A stretch of DNA of 64,000 nucleotides. Source: Acinetobacter lwoffii (GTDB taxonomy: Bacteria > Pseudomonadota > Gammaproteobacteria > Pseudomonadales > Moraxellaceae). Position 1 is the first letter of the stretch, and each line of letters starts with the position of its first letter. The notes under the pieces are model-generated. The model saw only the letters and a program-made list of their open reading frames with translations. It did no database searches and was not told where the DNA came from. A program made the position numbers and the translations under genes. Shown piece after piece: positions 43,475-51,198 of this stretch. Where the stretch lies: NCBI RefSeq assembly GCF_024129735.1, contig NZ_JAMXXK010000001.1, positions 1 through 64,000 on the forward strand, written 5' to 3'.

Positions 43475-43770
43475 AACTTTTCTTCCACTTTGAGGTATGC
43501 ACCAATGCTCTGACCTTCACGCTTTAGCTCATCAAGCATGTCGTCTAAGCCAAATTGATTGTTCCGCTCAACTAAATAATGAATAAACTCATTTTTCACT
43601 TCAGCCATTTCTTCATCGTGATGACATTCATGCTCTTCGCATTCATGGGTCTCACATTCAAGACATTCATACTCAAAGCCGCTTTCTTTCATTTCATCGG
43701 CAATCGTATTTAAGTCAGAACCACTAGATGAAGATATGAAGCCAAGAACATCTTCTAAAGTTATGCTCAT
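43471..43770 (-). CDS. Hypothetical acidic Cys/His-rich protein
   Basis: 99 residues. Residues about 34-52 hold a dense metal-binding-like cluster (CLECETHECEEHECHHDEE) with four Cys and three His. The rest is acidic and helical (EVKNEFIHYLVERNNQFGLD). It overlaps both neighbours by four bases. It may bind zinc or another metal; no family recognised. Confidence 0.7.
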   Translation of the reverse strand: MSITLEDVLGFISSSSGSDLNTIADEMKESGFEYECLECETHECEEHECHHDEEMAEVKNEFIHYLVERNNQFGLDDMLDELKREGQSIGAYLKVEEKL

Positions 43771-44537
43771 GCTGCCACCTGCTGTGCTTTACGCATCTTA
43801 TTGACTAGGCCTGTAATACGAGTCAGGCCAAAAGCAGTGACACGCATGTGCAAGAACACACGCTCCTTGCCATCGTTGCGATTTGTGATTACTGGTGATG
43901 TACGGTTGGTGAATACGCCATTAATGACATACTGGGCATGTGGTTGAAGCTTGCGATCCGAGTCGCGGTAAACCCACTTTCTGTCAATCAATAGCTTGAT
44001 TAGGTCTGATTCTTTAATACCGATTGTTTTGGCACATTCACGCAGGCAATAAGTATTGGATGTATCAGCAATGACTTCTAATGCTTCAGCCTTAGGTGCA
44101 AGTACTGCTACTTTTTCACTTAACTCAATGTTGAGCTTGGCTTGGACTTCGATTGCTTGAAGTAGATGTGCAGGATTGGTGATGTCAAAACTATTTTTAG
44201 CCTTAAGCGCGTCTTCCATCGAAGTCATGCGGTCAAAAACTCGAGCCTGTAACTCATAGCTATATGACATAGCCATCAAGCAGGCTTCGCGTTTTGGGAA
44301 GTTGTAGATATGTCGCGTGTTGTTGTTGCCGTAGTTTTGCGTTCCGATAAATTTCGGAGCGTGATTATCCCCTAAAACACCTGGGACTTTCCGCATAAAG
44401 TCATCATGACGAAGTTCTTTATATGGCTTCTCTACAGTGGCAGTTTCTTTGCGAAATTTATTAATGAAATCAACAATCTCAGGTGATGACATTGTTACTT
44501 CGTTTATGTTAAAATTTCCTTGTGTTAACATATTCAT
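43767..44537 (-). CDS. Rha-family regulator with KilA-C (ANT) domain
   Basis: 256 residues from ATG 44537 with GGAGAT upstream. The N-terminal part (about 10-110) is Rha-like: MSSPEIVDFINKFRKETATV, PYKELRHDDFMRKVP, NFPKREACLMAMSYSYELQA. The C-terminal part (about 155-255) is an ANT/KilAC domain (CLRECAKTIGIKESDLIKLL, RKLQPHAQYVINGVF). Such Rha/ANT fusions act as phage antirepressors or regulators of lysogeny. It is the second antirepressor-type gene in this prophage. Confidence 0.88.
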   Translation of the reverse strand: MNMLTQGNFNINEVTMSSPEIVDFINKFRKETATVEKPYKELRHDDFMRKVPGVLGDNHAPKFIGTQNYGNNNTRHIYNFPKREACLMAMSYSYELQARVFDRMTSMEDALKAKNSFDITNPAHLLQAIEVQAKLNIELSEKVAVLAPKAEALEVIADTSNTYCLRECAKTIGIKESDLIKLLIDRKWVYRDSDRKLQPHAQYVINGVFTNRTSPVITNRNDGKERVFLHMRVTAFGLTRITGLVNKMRKAQQVAA

Positions 44538-44566
44538 TGTTTGGATCTCCAACGATTTAAACACCG

Positions 44567-44598
44567 AAAAGCCTGACCTCGACCGTCAGGCTTTTTCT
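44567..44598. terminator. Strong terminator between cII and the Rha-like gene
   Basis: Perfect 11-bp stem aaaagcctgac/gtcaggctttt with a ctcgacc loop. It covers the last codons of the cII-type gene. Leftward early transcription must pass it. Confidence 0.85.
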
Positions 44599-45050
44599 GT
44601 TTCTGGGTTATTGATACAAGCCTGGACTTGTTTATCCAGCTCAGCCAAAACAACGTGCATTTGGTGAATTACTTTTGACATATCACGCACTTCACCTGGA
44701 GTGATGCGGCCGTCAGCCATAATCTCGCGAAACGTACTCATCACATCCCCGCCACGCATCCCGACGCACAAAACCTTATCTGTAAGCGCCATATCGCGGC
44801 ATTCAGGGATTTCGGGAAGGTTAATTGCAACCTTTTCATGCTCAGCAGCTAATGCTTGCAAAATACGAAAGTCACCAGTCAAAGCCATCAATTTAGAAGC
44901 CTCAGCAAGTGTTAGATGGTGAGTTTCAGTATTTGGGTTGATCTTGCTGTTTAGAACAGCGGGGCTTTTGATTCCCATACGTGGAGCTAATGAGGCTGAA
45001 CCACCTGGGTAGTCACGAACTGTGTTGTACGCTGCATCTGTTATGTTCAT
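44586..45050 (-). CDS. CII-type phage regulatory protein (phage_CP76 family)
   Basis: 154 residues. The CP76/CII-type pattern is clear: VRDYPGGSASLAPRMGIKSP then AVLNSKINPNTETHHLTLAE and ASKLMALTGDFRILQALA. The N-terminal half carries a helix-turn-helix. Members regulate early phage genes, but the exact action here is not visible. It lies directly after cro. Confidence 0.85.
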   Translation of the reverse strand: MNITDAAYNTVRDYPGGSASLAPRMGIKSPAVLNSKINPNTETHHLTLAEASKLMALTGDFRILQALAAEHEKVAINLPEIPECRDMALTDKVLCVGMRGGDVMSTFREIMADGRITPGEVRDMSKVIHQMHVVLAELDKQVQACINNPETEKA

Positions 45051-45101
45051 TTTCCCTTCCTTCGAACGTATTTAATTAAAATCAAATGCTTAATAATTAA
45101 T

Positions 45102-45311
45102 TTAAGCGGTTAATCGCGATGGCGTGGGTACTTCTCTAACAATCTTGTAGGAAATCCCTGGTATAACAGCCATGATTTTTCCAACAGAAGGATCTGGGAT
45201 GTATTCACCCCATTGATTAATCGCTTGGGGAGTGATGCCAATTTCTTCAGCTAGGCGTGATGCATTTTTAAAATGATCAAGAGCGTCACTGGTTTTGATG
45301 AGTACTCTCAT
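45102..45311 (-). CDS. cro: Cro-like repressor
   Basis: 69 residues from ATG 45311 (MRVLIKTSDALDHFKNASRL); a TTG two codons upstream is less likely. A helix-turn-helix is visible at about 13-36 (KNASRLAEEIGITPQAINQW). It is divergent from cI with the operators between them. It would repress the lysogenic promoter and permit lytic growth. Confidence 0.85.
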   Translation of the reverse strand: MRVLIKTSDALDHFKNASRLAEEIGITPQAINQWGEYIPDPSVGKIMAVIPGISYKIVREVPTPSRLTA

Positions 45312-45321
45312 GTTCAATCTC

Positions 45322-45422
45322 GAAAGTATGCTTTATTATTAAAGTGTACTTTAATATATTTTTGCAAGCAAGCTTTATTAATATTGTTGTAAGCTGGCTT
45401 TAAATTTAAAGTGAATTTTAAT
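45322..45422. promoter_or_regulatory. cI/cro operator region
   Basis: Three copies of a near-palindrome: gaaagtatgctttat (45322-45336), ATTAAAG-TGTA-CTTTAAT (45338-45355, perfect), and TTTAAAG-TGAA-TTTTAAT (45405-45422, ending at the cI start codon). On the minus strand a candidate cro promoter has -35 TTGCTT (45366-45371) and -10 TACACT (45343-45348), spacer 17, with the middle operator over the -10. Confidence 0.75.
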
Positions 45423-46124
45423 ATGAGTACTCTTGAGGATCGGATCAATCAGGCCATATCTCATTTTTTGTCCAAGAATAAACTTAAGAAACTGGACAGA
45501 GCGGCCATGGCTAAGTATTGCGAAGCATCTGTAGCTGCGGTAGGCCAATGGATTAATGGAAAAACAAAGTCGCTTGATAGCTTTAAAAATGCTAAAGCTG
45601 CTCAATTTTTAGGTGTGAATCCCCACTGGTTAGCCGGTGATCCTAAGTATGGAATGCTTGATGCATCAAGTGATCAGAAACTTGATAACAATATCGATCT
45701 ATCTCAAAAAATTCCTATGGAAGGTTTTCCTGTACCTGTTATTTCATGGGTAGCTGCTGGTTCATTTGATCCTATTGAAACCGTGCTTAAAGATGTTGAA
45801 GTGGATGAATATCTTCCGCCAATAAGAGAATGTGGAAAAAATGGATATGGTTTAGTAGTGGTTGGAAATTCCATGAAGCCTGACTTTAAGCCAGGTGATC
45901 GTATCTATGTAAATCCTGATATTCAAACTTTCGACTTACATACCGATGATTTAGTGATTATTGCCTGCTGTGGTGAGAGTGAGGCTACGTTTAAAAAGCT
46001 AATTATTGAAGGCAGCGATAAGTACCTTCAGCCACTTAATCCAGATTGGCCTGAGCAAATTATTAAACTGACAGAAGATTGCCGCCTAGTAGGTAAAGTT
46101 GTCGGGTTGTATAGAAAAATTTAA
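45423..46124 (+). CDS. cI: CI-type lysogenic repressor (LexA/S24 peptidase family)
   Basis: 233 residues from ATG 45423. The N-terminal helix-turn-helix is at about 25-50 (DRAAMAKYCEASVAAVGQWI), the linker ends at cleavage site Ala112-Gly113 (ISWVAAGSFD), and the S24 peptidase domain has Ser150 (VVGNSMKPDFKPGD) and Lys191 (EATFKKLII). RecA-stimulated self-cleavage would end lysogeny, so the phage is probably SOS-inducible. The start codon directly abuts one operator, implying autoregulation. Confidence 0.92.
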   Translation: MSTLEDRINQAISHFLSKNKLKKLDRAAMAKYCEASVAAVGQWINGKTKSLDSFKNAKAAQFLGVNPHWLAGDPKYGMLDASSDQKLDNNIDLSQKIPMEGFPVPVISWVAAGSFDPIETVLKDVEVDEYLPPIRECGKNGYGLVVVGNSMKPDFKPGDRIYVNPDIQTFDLHTDDLVIIACCGESEATFKKLIIEGSDKYLQPLNPDWPEQIIKLTEDCRLVGKVVGLYRKI

Positions 46125-46174
46125 TTAAAAGTAATTTACCAATCAAGGTAAAGATAATATTCCAGGGGGAAACT

Positions 46175-47347
46175 ATGGATAATTTTGTACAACGATTAAA
46201 AAATCATATTGAACATGTAAAAAAAGTAGGTGTCCACTGCTCAACGGAAGAGACCACGAAGCAAGCGCTGATATTACCTTTATTGGATATTTTGGGTTTT
46301 AATCCATATGATCCCACAAAAGTTCTTGCGGAATTTGCAGCTGATTTCCCGGGAGTTAAGGCAACTGAGCGTGTAGATTACGCACTATATTGCAATGGTC
46401 AGCCTGTAATGTTTATTGAAGCCAAGCCTTATGTTGCAAATCTAACCAATCATGCACCACAACTATCAAGGTATTTTAACAGCAGCCTAGGTGTAACTAT
46501 TGGTGCTATTACAAATGGTCGTGAGTGGAGATTTTTTACAGATCTAATCAACACTAATGTTATGGATGAAAAGCCATTTCTAACAATTGATTTTACAAAA
46601 GCTGACCCTGAAGATCTGACACAGTTAGCGGAATTTAAACATGACAATTTTCATGCGGAAAAGTTAAGATTTTTTGCAGAAGAAAATCAATATATCCAGC
46701 AATTTAAAACTGTAATTAAGAAAAGTATTAATGAGGTTGATATTGATTTTGTAAGATATGTTGCACAACAAGCAAGCATACAACGCCAATTAAATACTAA
46801 GTTTCTTGAATCCATACAGCCATTTGTTCAGCAAGCGGTACAGCAAGCTATTAGTGATACAGTCGTTAAAGGCCTATCCTCTCCAACAATTATTACCGCA
46901 CAGCCAATTGAGCAGAAACCAACTGAAAATCAGCCTGAAGTGAATCAAGCAATACCAGAGTCCGATTTTATTGTGCATCCCGACAATGAAAAAATCATCA
47001 CCACAAAGGATGAGCAAGATTTACTGCGTATTGTGACGGAGTTATTCCCAGAAGTTGAGATTGAAGGGCGTGATACTGAGAGCTATTACTCTGTTCTATA
47101 TCAAAATAAAACAAACAGATGGTTGTTTAGATACGATGTTAATCGTAAGCGTCCTACAATTCAATTCAATGTATCAATAGATGAATCTCGTAAAACTGAG
47201 CTTGAGCGCGCTGGTCTAGAACTTCAAAATAATGGACAAATTTTTCTAGAAAAGCCGGAACATATTTACAGAATGGTGGGTATTCTTAGAGATAGTCTTG
47301 AGTACTGCATGAATGATGAGAATTTCAAGCGTGCCCCTAGTCAATAA
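46175..47347 (+). CDS. HsdR-N-like nuclease-domain protein (stand-alone)
   Basis: 390 residues, ribosome site AGGGGGAAAC. The N-terminal 150 residues match the type I restriction enzyme R N-terminal domain: LILPLLDILGFNPYDPTKVL, ERVDYALYCNGQPVMFIEAK with Asp68, Glu82 and Lys84 of the PD-(D/E)xK site, and GAITNGREWRFF. No helicase motor and no methylase or specificity gene are nearby. A Gln-rich coiled linker (about 200-260) leads to a C-terminal beta domain. Its place right after cI suggests expression in the lysogen, for example as a defence or exclusion factor; this is inference. Confidence 0.8.
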   Translation: MDNFVQRLKNHIEHVKKVGVHCSTEETTKQALILPLLDILGFNPYDPTKVLAEFAADFPGVKATERVDYALYCNGQPVMFIEAKPYVANLTNHAPQLSRYFNSSLGVTIGAITNGREWRFFTDLINTNVMDEKPFLTIDFTKADPEDLTQLAEFKHDNFHAEKLRFFAEENQYIQQFKTVIKKSINEVDIDFVRYVAQQASIQRQLNTKFLESIQPFVQQAVQQAISDTVVKGLSSPTIITAQPIEQKPTENQPEVNQAIPESDFIVHPDNEKIITTKDEQDLLRIVTELFPEVEIEGRDTESYYSVLYQNKTNRWLFRYDVNRKRPTIQFNVSIDESRKTELERAGLELQNNGQIFLEKPEHIYRMVGILRDSLEYCMNDENFKRAPSQ

Positions 47348-47430
47348 ATATTTATAAAAGCCGCTATATGCGGCTTAGGTTTTATCAAGATGTTGAATAT
47401 GGTAGCTCCCCAAAAAAGAAGGAAAGCATA

Positions 47431-47733
47431 ATGATCGCAACACTTAATAAATCCAAAACTGCGCTAACAATTAATCGTCAAGAGTTTAAGTTGGCATTAG
47501 GTAAAATTGGTGAAGGGGTTGATAAGCAAATAGCTTCGCTTAAGAAGGCCAAGCAAAGCTATGACGCTGCTGAAATAGCACGCGAGGTCATTAGTGAGGC
47601 AAATATCTTTGAAGCTATTATTGAAGGCTTTAACGAAGCAGAAGAAACGAATCTAAAGCTGAATGACATAACCAATCTTGAAGTGGCACAAGGATGGATA
47701 GATGAATTTTTAGAAAAGTATTCTGCGCTATAA
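47431..47733 (+). CDS. Hypothetical acidic helical protein
   Basis: 100 residues from ATG 47431, with GAAGGAAAG upstream; an upstream frame is noise. Helical with LNDITNLEVAQGWIDEFLEK at the end. It follows the HsdR-N-like gene by 84 bases on the same strand and could be its partner. No family recognised. Confidence 0.65.
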   Translation: MIATLNKSKTALTINRQEFKLALGKIGEGVDKQIASLKKAKQSYDAAEIAREVISEANIFEAIIEGFNEAEETNLKLNDITNLEVAQGWIDEFLEKYSAL

Positions 47734-47824
47734 ATCCCTCAATCAATTTTTGTTGGCTGAAGAAGGAAAATTGGCCAAAAGATGGTTGATAAGAAAGAAT
47801 TAACAAAAGCCAATATATTCAGCT

Positions 47825-48175
47825 TTGTCTAAATTGATAGAATCGCCGTTTTCTACAGAAAACTTAAGATCAATAAGGATTGAAGTGAATACGCAATATG
47901 GCTTACCCAAACTAAGTAAATACAGTGAACTAAGTAGTGATGAACAAGCGGCAATCCATCAAATGCTTATCTCTTACGTACGTTCAGATCAACTTTACAA
48001 TATTATTCTGACCCATAATGCTGAACCTTATGATTTAGTGAAAATTGTAAGTATTGGTTTTGAGAATAGAGAAGCTGCTATCTGGGTTCATTTCGAAACT
48101 ATTACTGCTGAGAGATTGACTATGCCTCTCGATTTTATTTCAAGCATAGAAGTCTGTAATTACGAAGGATTTTAA
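47825..48175 (+). CDS. Hypothetical protein
   Basis: Up to 116 residues; the first codon in the frame is TTG at 47825 with no ribosome site, so the true start is uncertain. The sequence has helices (SKYSELSSDEQAAIHQMLIS) and beta stretches (VKIVSIGFENREAAIWVHFE). Part of the rightward accessory block. Function unknown. Confidence 0.5.
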   Translation: MSKLIESPFSTENLRSIRIEVNTQYGLPKLSKYSELSSDEQAAIHQMLISYVRSDQLYNIILTHNAEPYDLVKIVSIGFENREAAIWVHFETITAERLTMPLDFISSIEVCNYEGF

Positions 48176-48491
48176 ATACAGAAACCTGAGGCGGCCTGAG
48201 TTTAGTTAGGTTGTCTCAGAGTGCTTAAAGATTAAGTACTAGTGACTAAGGATAACTACAAAGAGAAAGATGCTATTCAGTGCTCAAGCTTTCTTACTTC
48301 TGAAATATTAAATCTTTATATTAGACTTAAGACCTCTCATGACCGGGTCTGTAATAACTAAGTAAAGCATCACTAACCCGCTATCCGCGGGTTTTCTTTA
48401 TGTAAGGTAAGTGTAACCTTATCTTTAAATGTTACATTATAACAATTAATATAAAGATACCTATGATTCATAAATAGAAAGGTAAGTATCA
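48176..48491 (+). other. Gene-free stretch with possible small RNA
   Basis: 316 bases with no convincing protein. A -10-like TATATT (48317-48322) precedes a hairpin AGACC/GGTCT (48330-48350) and the terminator at 48376, which would give an RNA of about 70 nt. The -35 match is poor, so the transcript is only a candidate. Confidence 0.35.
48376..48399 (+). terminator. Terminator in the accessory block
   Basis: Stem acccgc/gcgggt with a tatcc loop and a T-rich tail ttttcttt. Confidence 0.8.
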
Positions 48492-48845
48492 ATGAAATAT
48501 TTGTTAGGTGCAGCATTGTTAGGATTAGCAATTACTGGCTGTACTTCAAATCCAAAAAACGAAGTGGTACAAGAAAAAGTTGTGAGCAATACTCCGGCTG
48601 AAACTCAGGTAATTAACTTTACTGGTCCAATGGATCTTACAGTTGAATTGAAATCTTCGGATAATTTTGAAACTGCAGAAATGACAGATAATTCTGGCAA
48701 GGTTTATCACCTTAAGCGAGCTATTTCAGGAAGTGGTATGCGTTTAGCCAATAATGATGGTGTTTCAATTCACTTCAAAGCTGGTGAAGGTATTGTAGAG
48801 TTTATGAAAGACAAACCTATCAGTATTACTGAATACAAAAAATAA
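48492..48845 (+). CDS. Prophage-encoded lipoprotein, lysozyme-inhibitor-like (MliC type)
   Basis: 117 residues: a lipoprotein signal with lipobox ITGC (Cys17), a linker, then about 45-117 with the MliC-like order of strands (MDLTVELKSSDNFETAEMTD, VYHLKRAISGSGMRLANNDG, VSIHFKAGEGIVEFM). The SG-x-R-[LY] loop is the part that in MliC proteins plugs the lysozyme active site. The usual Cys pairs are absent, so the family call is tentative. It has its own terminators on both sides and is likely expressed in the lysogen. Confidence 0.7.
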   Translation: MKYLLGAALLGLAITGCTSNPKNEVVQEKVVSNTPAETQVINFTGPMDLTVELKSSDNFETAEMTDNSGKVYHLKRAISGSGMRLANNDGVSIHFKAGEGIVEFMKDKPISITEYKK

Positions 48846-48861
48846 GATTATTGCTCTAGGG

Positions 48862-48893
48862 CAACCCACCCCAGTGGTGGGTTGTCTTTTTAT
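48862..48893 (+). terminator. Terminator of the lipoprotein gene
   Basis: Perfect 9-bp stem caacccacc/ggtgggttg with a ccagt loop and a T-rich tail. Confidence 0.9.
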
Positions 48894-48996
48894 TATATGA
48901 AGTAATATTCCTATCAGTTTAAAATTATAATATATGACGCTGTAGTCTAAAAATTGTTTTTCCATATCTCTCTTAGTACAAATACGGACTAACTTA

Positions 48997-49944
48997 ATGA
49001 ATAATATTAACTTTAAGAATTTCGAAGAGGCTGGCCAAGCTATTTTAAAATTCTTATCTCAACGATTTGGATTTAAGTTATGGATGATTACCCGTACCGA
49101 AGGTGATGACTGGATTGTGTTACTAAGTGAAGATAATGGCTATAACGTTAAGCCAGGACAAGTATTTCAATGGGCAGATTCGTTCTGCTCACACATGGTA
49201 CAAAATAATGCGCCCCGCATTGCCCCTTACTCGCCCGATGTTCAAGTTTATACAGATGCACCAATAAATAAACTTGTCACTATTAAAGCCTATATCGGTC
49301 AACCTCTTTTAAAAGAAGATGGTTCCTTGTTTGGCACTCTTTGTGCAATTGATCCCGAACCTCAGTCTAAAGTCCTTGTTGAGGATGCTCCATTGTTTGA
49401 TCTTATAGGAAAGGTGCTTAGTTACACGATTCAAGCTGAATTAAGAGCAACCGAACACATACGTAAAGCTGAACGCTTTGAAATGGAAGCATTGTCTGAT
49501 CCAATGACTGGACTTTATAACCGTCGTGCTTGGGATCGATTAGTTGAGTTAGAAGAAGAACGGTGTAAGCGATATGGTCACCCTACTGCTGTGCTTATGA
49601 TTGACCTAAATGATCTAAAGATCACTAATGACAATCTAGGACATGCTGCTGGTGATGAGCTGATCAAAAGAATGGCTGTAGCTTTAAAAGGCATAGTACG
49701 TAGCAATGATATTATTGCTCGCCTAGGTGGTGATGAATTTGCCGTACTCAGTATCGAAACTAATCTGCAGAATGCTGAGAAGCTTGTAACAAGAATTCAA
49801 AATGCTTTTGCGAAAGCTGAAGTTAGTGCGGCAATTGGTCTTGCAATGCGAAATCCAACATATGGTCTATCAGCAGCTATCATAGAGGCAGATGAAAAAA
49901 TGTATCAGGATAAAGTCTTAATTAAATCTATTAATAATGATTGA
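48997..49944 (+). CDS. GAF-GGDEF diguanylate cyclase
   Basis: 315 residues. A GAF sensor domain (about 8-145, with FCSHMVQNNAPRIAPYSPD and LVTIKAYIGQPLLKEDGSLF) is followed by a GGDEF domain (about 165-315). Active-site GGDEF is at 244-248, metal ligand Asp203 in MIDLNDLK, and an inhibitory-site RxxD (RSND) at 235-238. It should make cyclic-di-GMP from two GTP, with product inhibition. Carried within the prophage accessory block between immunity and early genes, so it can alter host surface behaviour. No membrane segment. Confidence 0.92.
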   Translation: MNNINFKNFEEAGQAILKFLSQRFGFKLWMITRTEGDDWIVLLSEDNGYNVKPGQVFQWADSFCSHMVQNNAPRIAPYSPDVQVYTDAPINKLVTIKAYIGQPLLKEDGSLFGTLCAIDPEPQSKVLVEDAPLFDLIGKVLSYTIQAELRATEHIRKAERFEMEALSDPMTGLYNRRAWDRLVELEEERCKRYGHPTAVLMIDLNDLKITNDNLGHAAGDELIKRMAVALKGIVRSNDIIARLGGDEFAVLSIETNLQNAEKLVTRIQNAFAKAEVSAAIGLAMRNPTYGLSAAIIEADEKMYQDKVLIKSINND

Positions 49945-49991
49945 TAAAAAGCCGCATACCCGAGCGGCTCTTGGATCGGGTGGAGAAAAGA

Positions 49992-50231
49992 ATGAAAGCC
50001 TTGCTTATAATTAACGGTCAAAATATACCTGATTCAGAAATGAAATATCTTTCAAAAGACTCCCTTGAGTCGATTCAAAAAATTGCACCTAACGCTTTTC
50101 TTTTTGACCTAAACAAATCAGCCCATGCACTTGCAGCAGTTCAAGAGTATGTTGGAAAAATAACAAACACCTACCATATCTTTTATTTTAAAGACGGAGT
50201 TGATGTGTTTAAGTTCCCTGTTGAGCGTTAA
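49992..50231 (+). CDS. Hypothetical protein
   Basis: 79 residues from ATG 49992 with GGAGAAAAGA upstream; an earlier in-frame start is inside a hairpin region. Alpha/beta pattern: KALLIINGQNIPDSEMKYLS, then LDLNKS-type helix and FYFKDGVDVFKFP. It is convergent with, and overlaps by 23 bases, the next gene. Function unknown. Confidence 0.6.
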   Translation: MKALLIINGQNIPDSEMKYLSKDSLESIQKIAPNAFLFDLNKSAHALAAVQEYVGKITNTYHIFYFKDGVDVFKFPVER

Positions 50232-50559
50232 AGCTTTCTCTTGCTTTCTTTTGATCTTTCAGCATCTCAGAGATCAAGAAATCATGAATCTGGTTTGCTG
50301 TATCGATAATTAAATTAGCGTCTGTAAGACCTTGAAGCATTAAGCGATCAACCATATCCTTGCGCCAGATTGATAAAGCCCTTTCATCCTGTGTGGCTTT
50401 ATCAAACAATCCACTTTCTCCGATAAAATTTAAGAGCTTATCAGTAACACTAATCAGCACCTCTGCGTCTGTAAGACCATTAAAAATTAAACGATTAACC
50501 ATATGAGCACGCGGATCATGCTGCAGGCTTTCTACTGCCAAGTAATTTAGCTTATCCAT
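50209..50559 (-). CDS. Hypothetical protein with an internal duplication
   Basis: 116 residues from ATG 50559, preceded by GGAG; the longer frame reading back to 50667 runs through a terminator and the operators and is unlikely. Two repeats align: MVNRLIFNGLTDAEVLISVT and MVDRLMLQGLTDANLIIDTA, each followed by a short hydrophobic helix. It is divergent from the early operon, with the same operator-rich region upstream, so it is likely under repressor control. Function unknown. Confidence 0.65.
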   Translation of the reverse strand: MDKLNYLAVESLQHDPRAHMVNRLIFNGLTDAEVLISVTDKLLNFIGESGLFDKATQDERALSIWRKDMVDRLMLQGLTDANLIIDTANQIHDFLISEMLKDQKKARESFNAQQGT

Positions 50560-50573
50560 AACAAACTCCATCC

Positions 50574-50601
50574 AACCCATCCCTGCGATGGGTTTTCTTT
50601 T
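50574..50601 (+). terminator. Terminator or leader hairpin before the early promoter region
   Basis: Perfect 8-bp stem aacccatc/gatgggtt with a cctgc loop and ttcttttg on the plus strand. It would stop rightward transcripts from the accessory block, and it also lies in the leader of the minus-strand gene at 50559, just before its ribosome site. Confidence 0.8.
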
Positions 50602-50641
50602 GTCTATTAAAGCATAAATTAAAGCAAAGTTTATAAATATA

Positions 50642-50687
50642 ATTAAAGTATGCTTTACATAACTCATTTATTAAAGTATGCTTTAAT
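50642..50687 (+). promoter_or_regulatory. Early rightward promoter overlapped by two repressor operators
   Basis: Candidate -35 TTTACA (50654-50659), 17-base spacer, -10 TATGCT (50677-50682). Operator ATTAAAG-TATG-CTTTACA (50642-50658) covers the -35 and ATTAAAG-TATG-CTTTAAT (50670-50687) covers the -10. These match the cI/cro operators, so the repressor would shut this promoter off. A degenerate copy lies at 50618-50634. Confidence 0.75.
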
Positions 50688-50763
50688 TATTAAGTAAAAA
50701 GAAGCCCCAGCGTTGTTCGAGCAACCTGGAGCGTGACCCATCACCCTACTGAGTGAAATTATT

Positions 50764-51198
50764 ATGAACACAAAATTAACTCCACACAATAGCTTCAAGG
50801 TAACTCTGTTTACCGCTGCCTTAACTGTAAGCGCCTTGGCATTTGCTCATCTTGCTGACTTTGGTGCTGACCAGGTAGCACCAGCTCAAAATATTCAATC
50901 TGAATATGGAATCGTCTCTTTAAAGATGCTCGACCATGTACACGGTGAAGCTGTCGTAAATCTGGATGGTTTCCGTTTGGAAATCACTTCATTTGAAGTT
51001 GAAGCACACCCGGATGATTACGGTGTACCAGGTTCCGAATTCACAAATATAGAAGTCGTTGAACTAGGTGAAATCAAGGTGTTCGATGCTAATGGCAATC
51101 CATATAACGACTTCACTGATTACCAGGATCACCGCGAAATCAATTCAATGATCGCCGGCTACATCATGAAGCACCGTCTGGTGGAGGTTCAGTCATGA
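50764..51198 (+). CDS. Hypothetical early-operon protein with N-terminal hydrophobic segment
   Basis: 144 residues. One hydrophobic stretch at about 12-30 (KVTLFTAALTVSALAFAHLA) could be a membrane anchor or signal peptide. The rest is acidic and beta-like (VVNLDGFRLEITSFEVEAHP). First gene of the early operon; its stop overlaps the next start. No family recognised. Confidence 0.65.
   Translation: MNTKLTPHNSFKVTLFTAALTVSALAFAHLADFGADQVAPAQNIQSEYGIVSLKMLDHVHGEAVVNLDGFRLEITSFEVEAHPDDYGVPGSEFTNIEVVELGEIKVFDANGNPYNDFTDYQDHREINSMIAGYIMKHRLVEVQS

Noticed and set aside
50560..50667. 36-residue N-terminal extension of the duplicated-repeat protein
   Set aside because: It would be translated from the operator and terminator region; the ATG at 50559 has a GGAG site.
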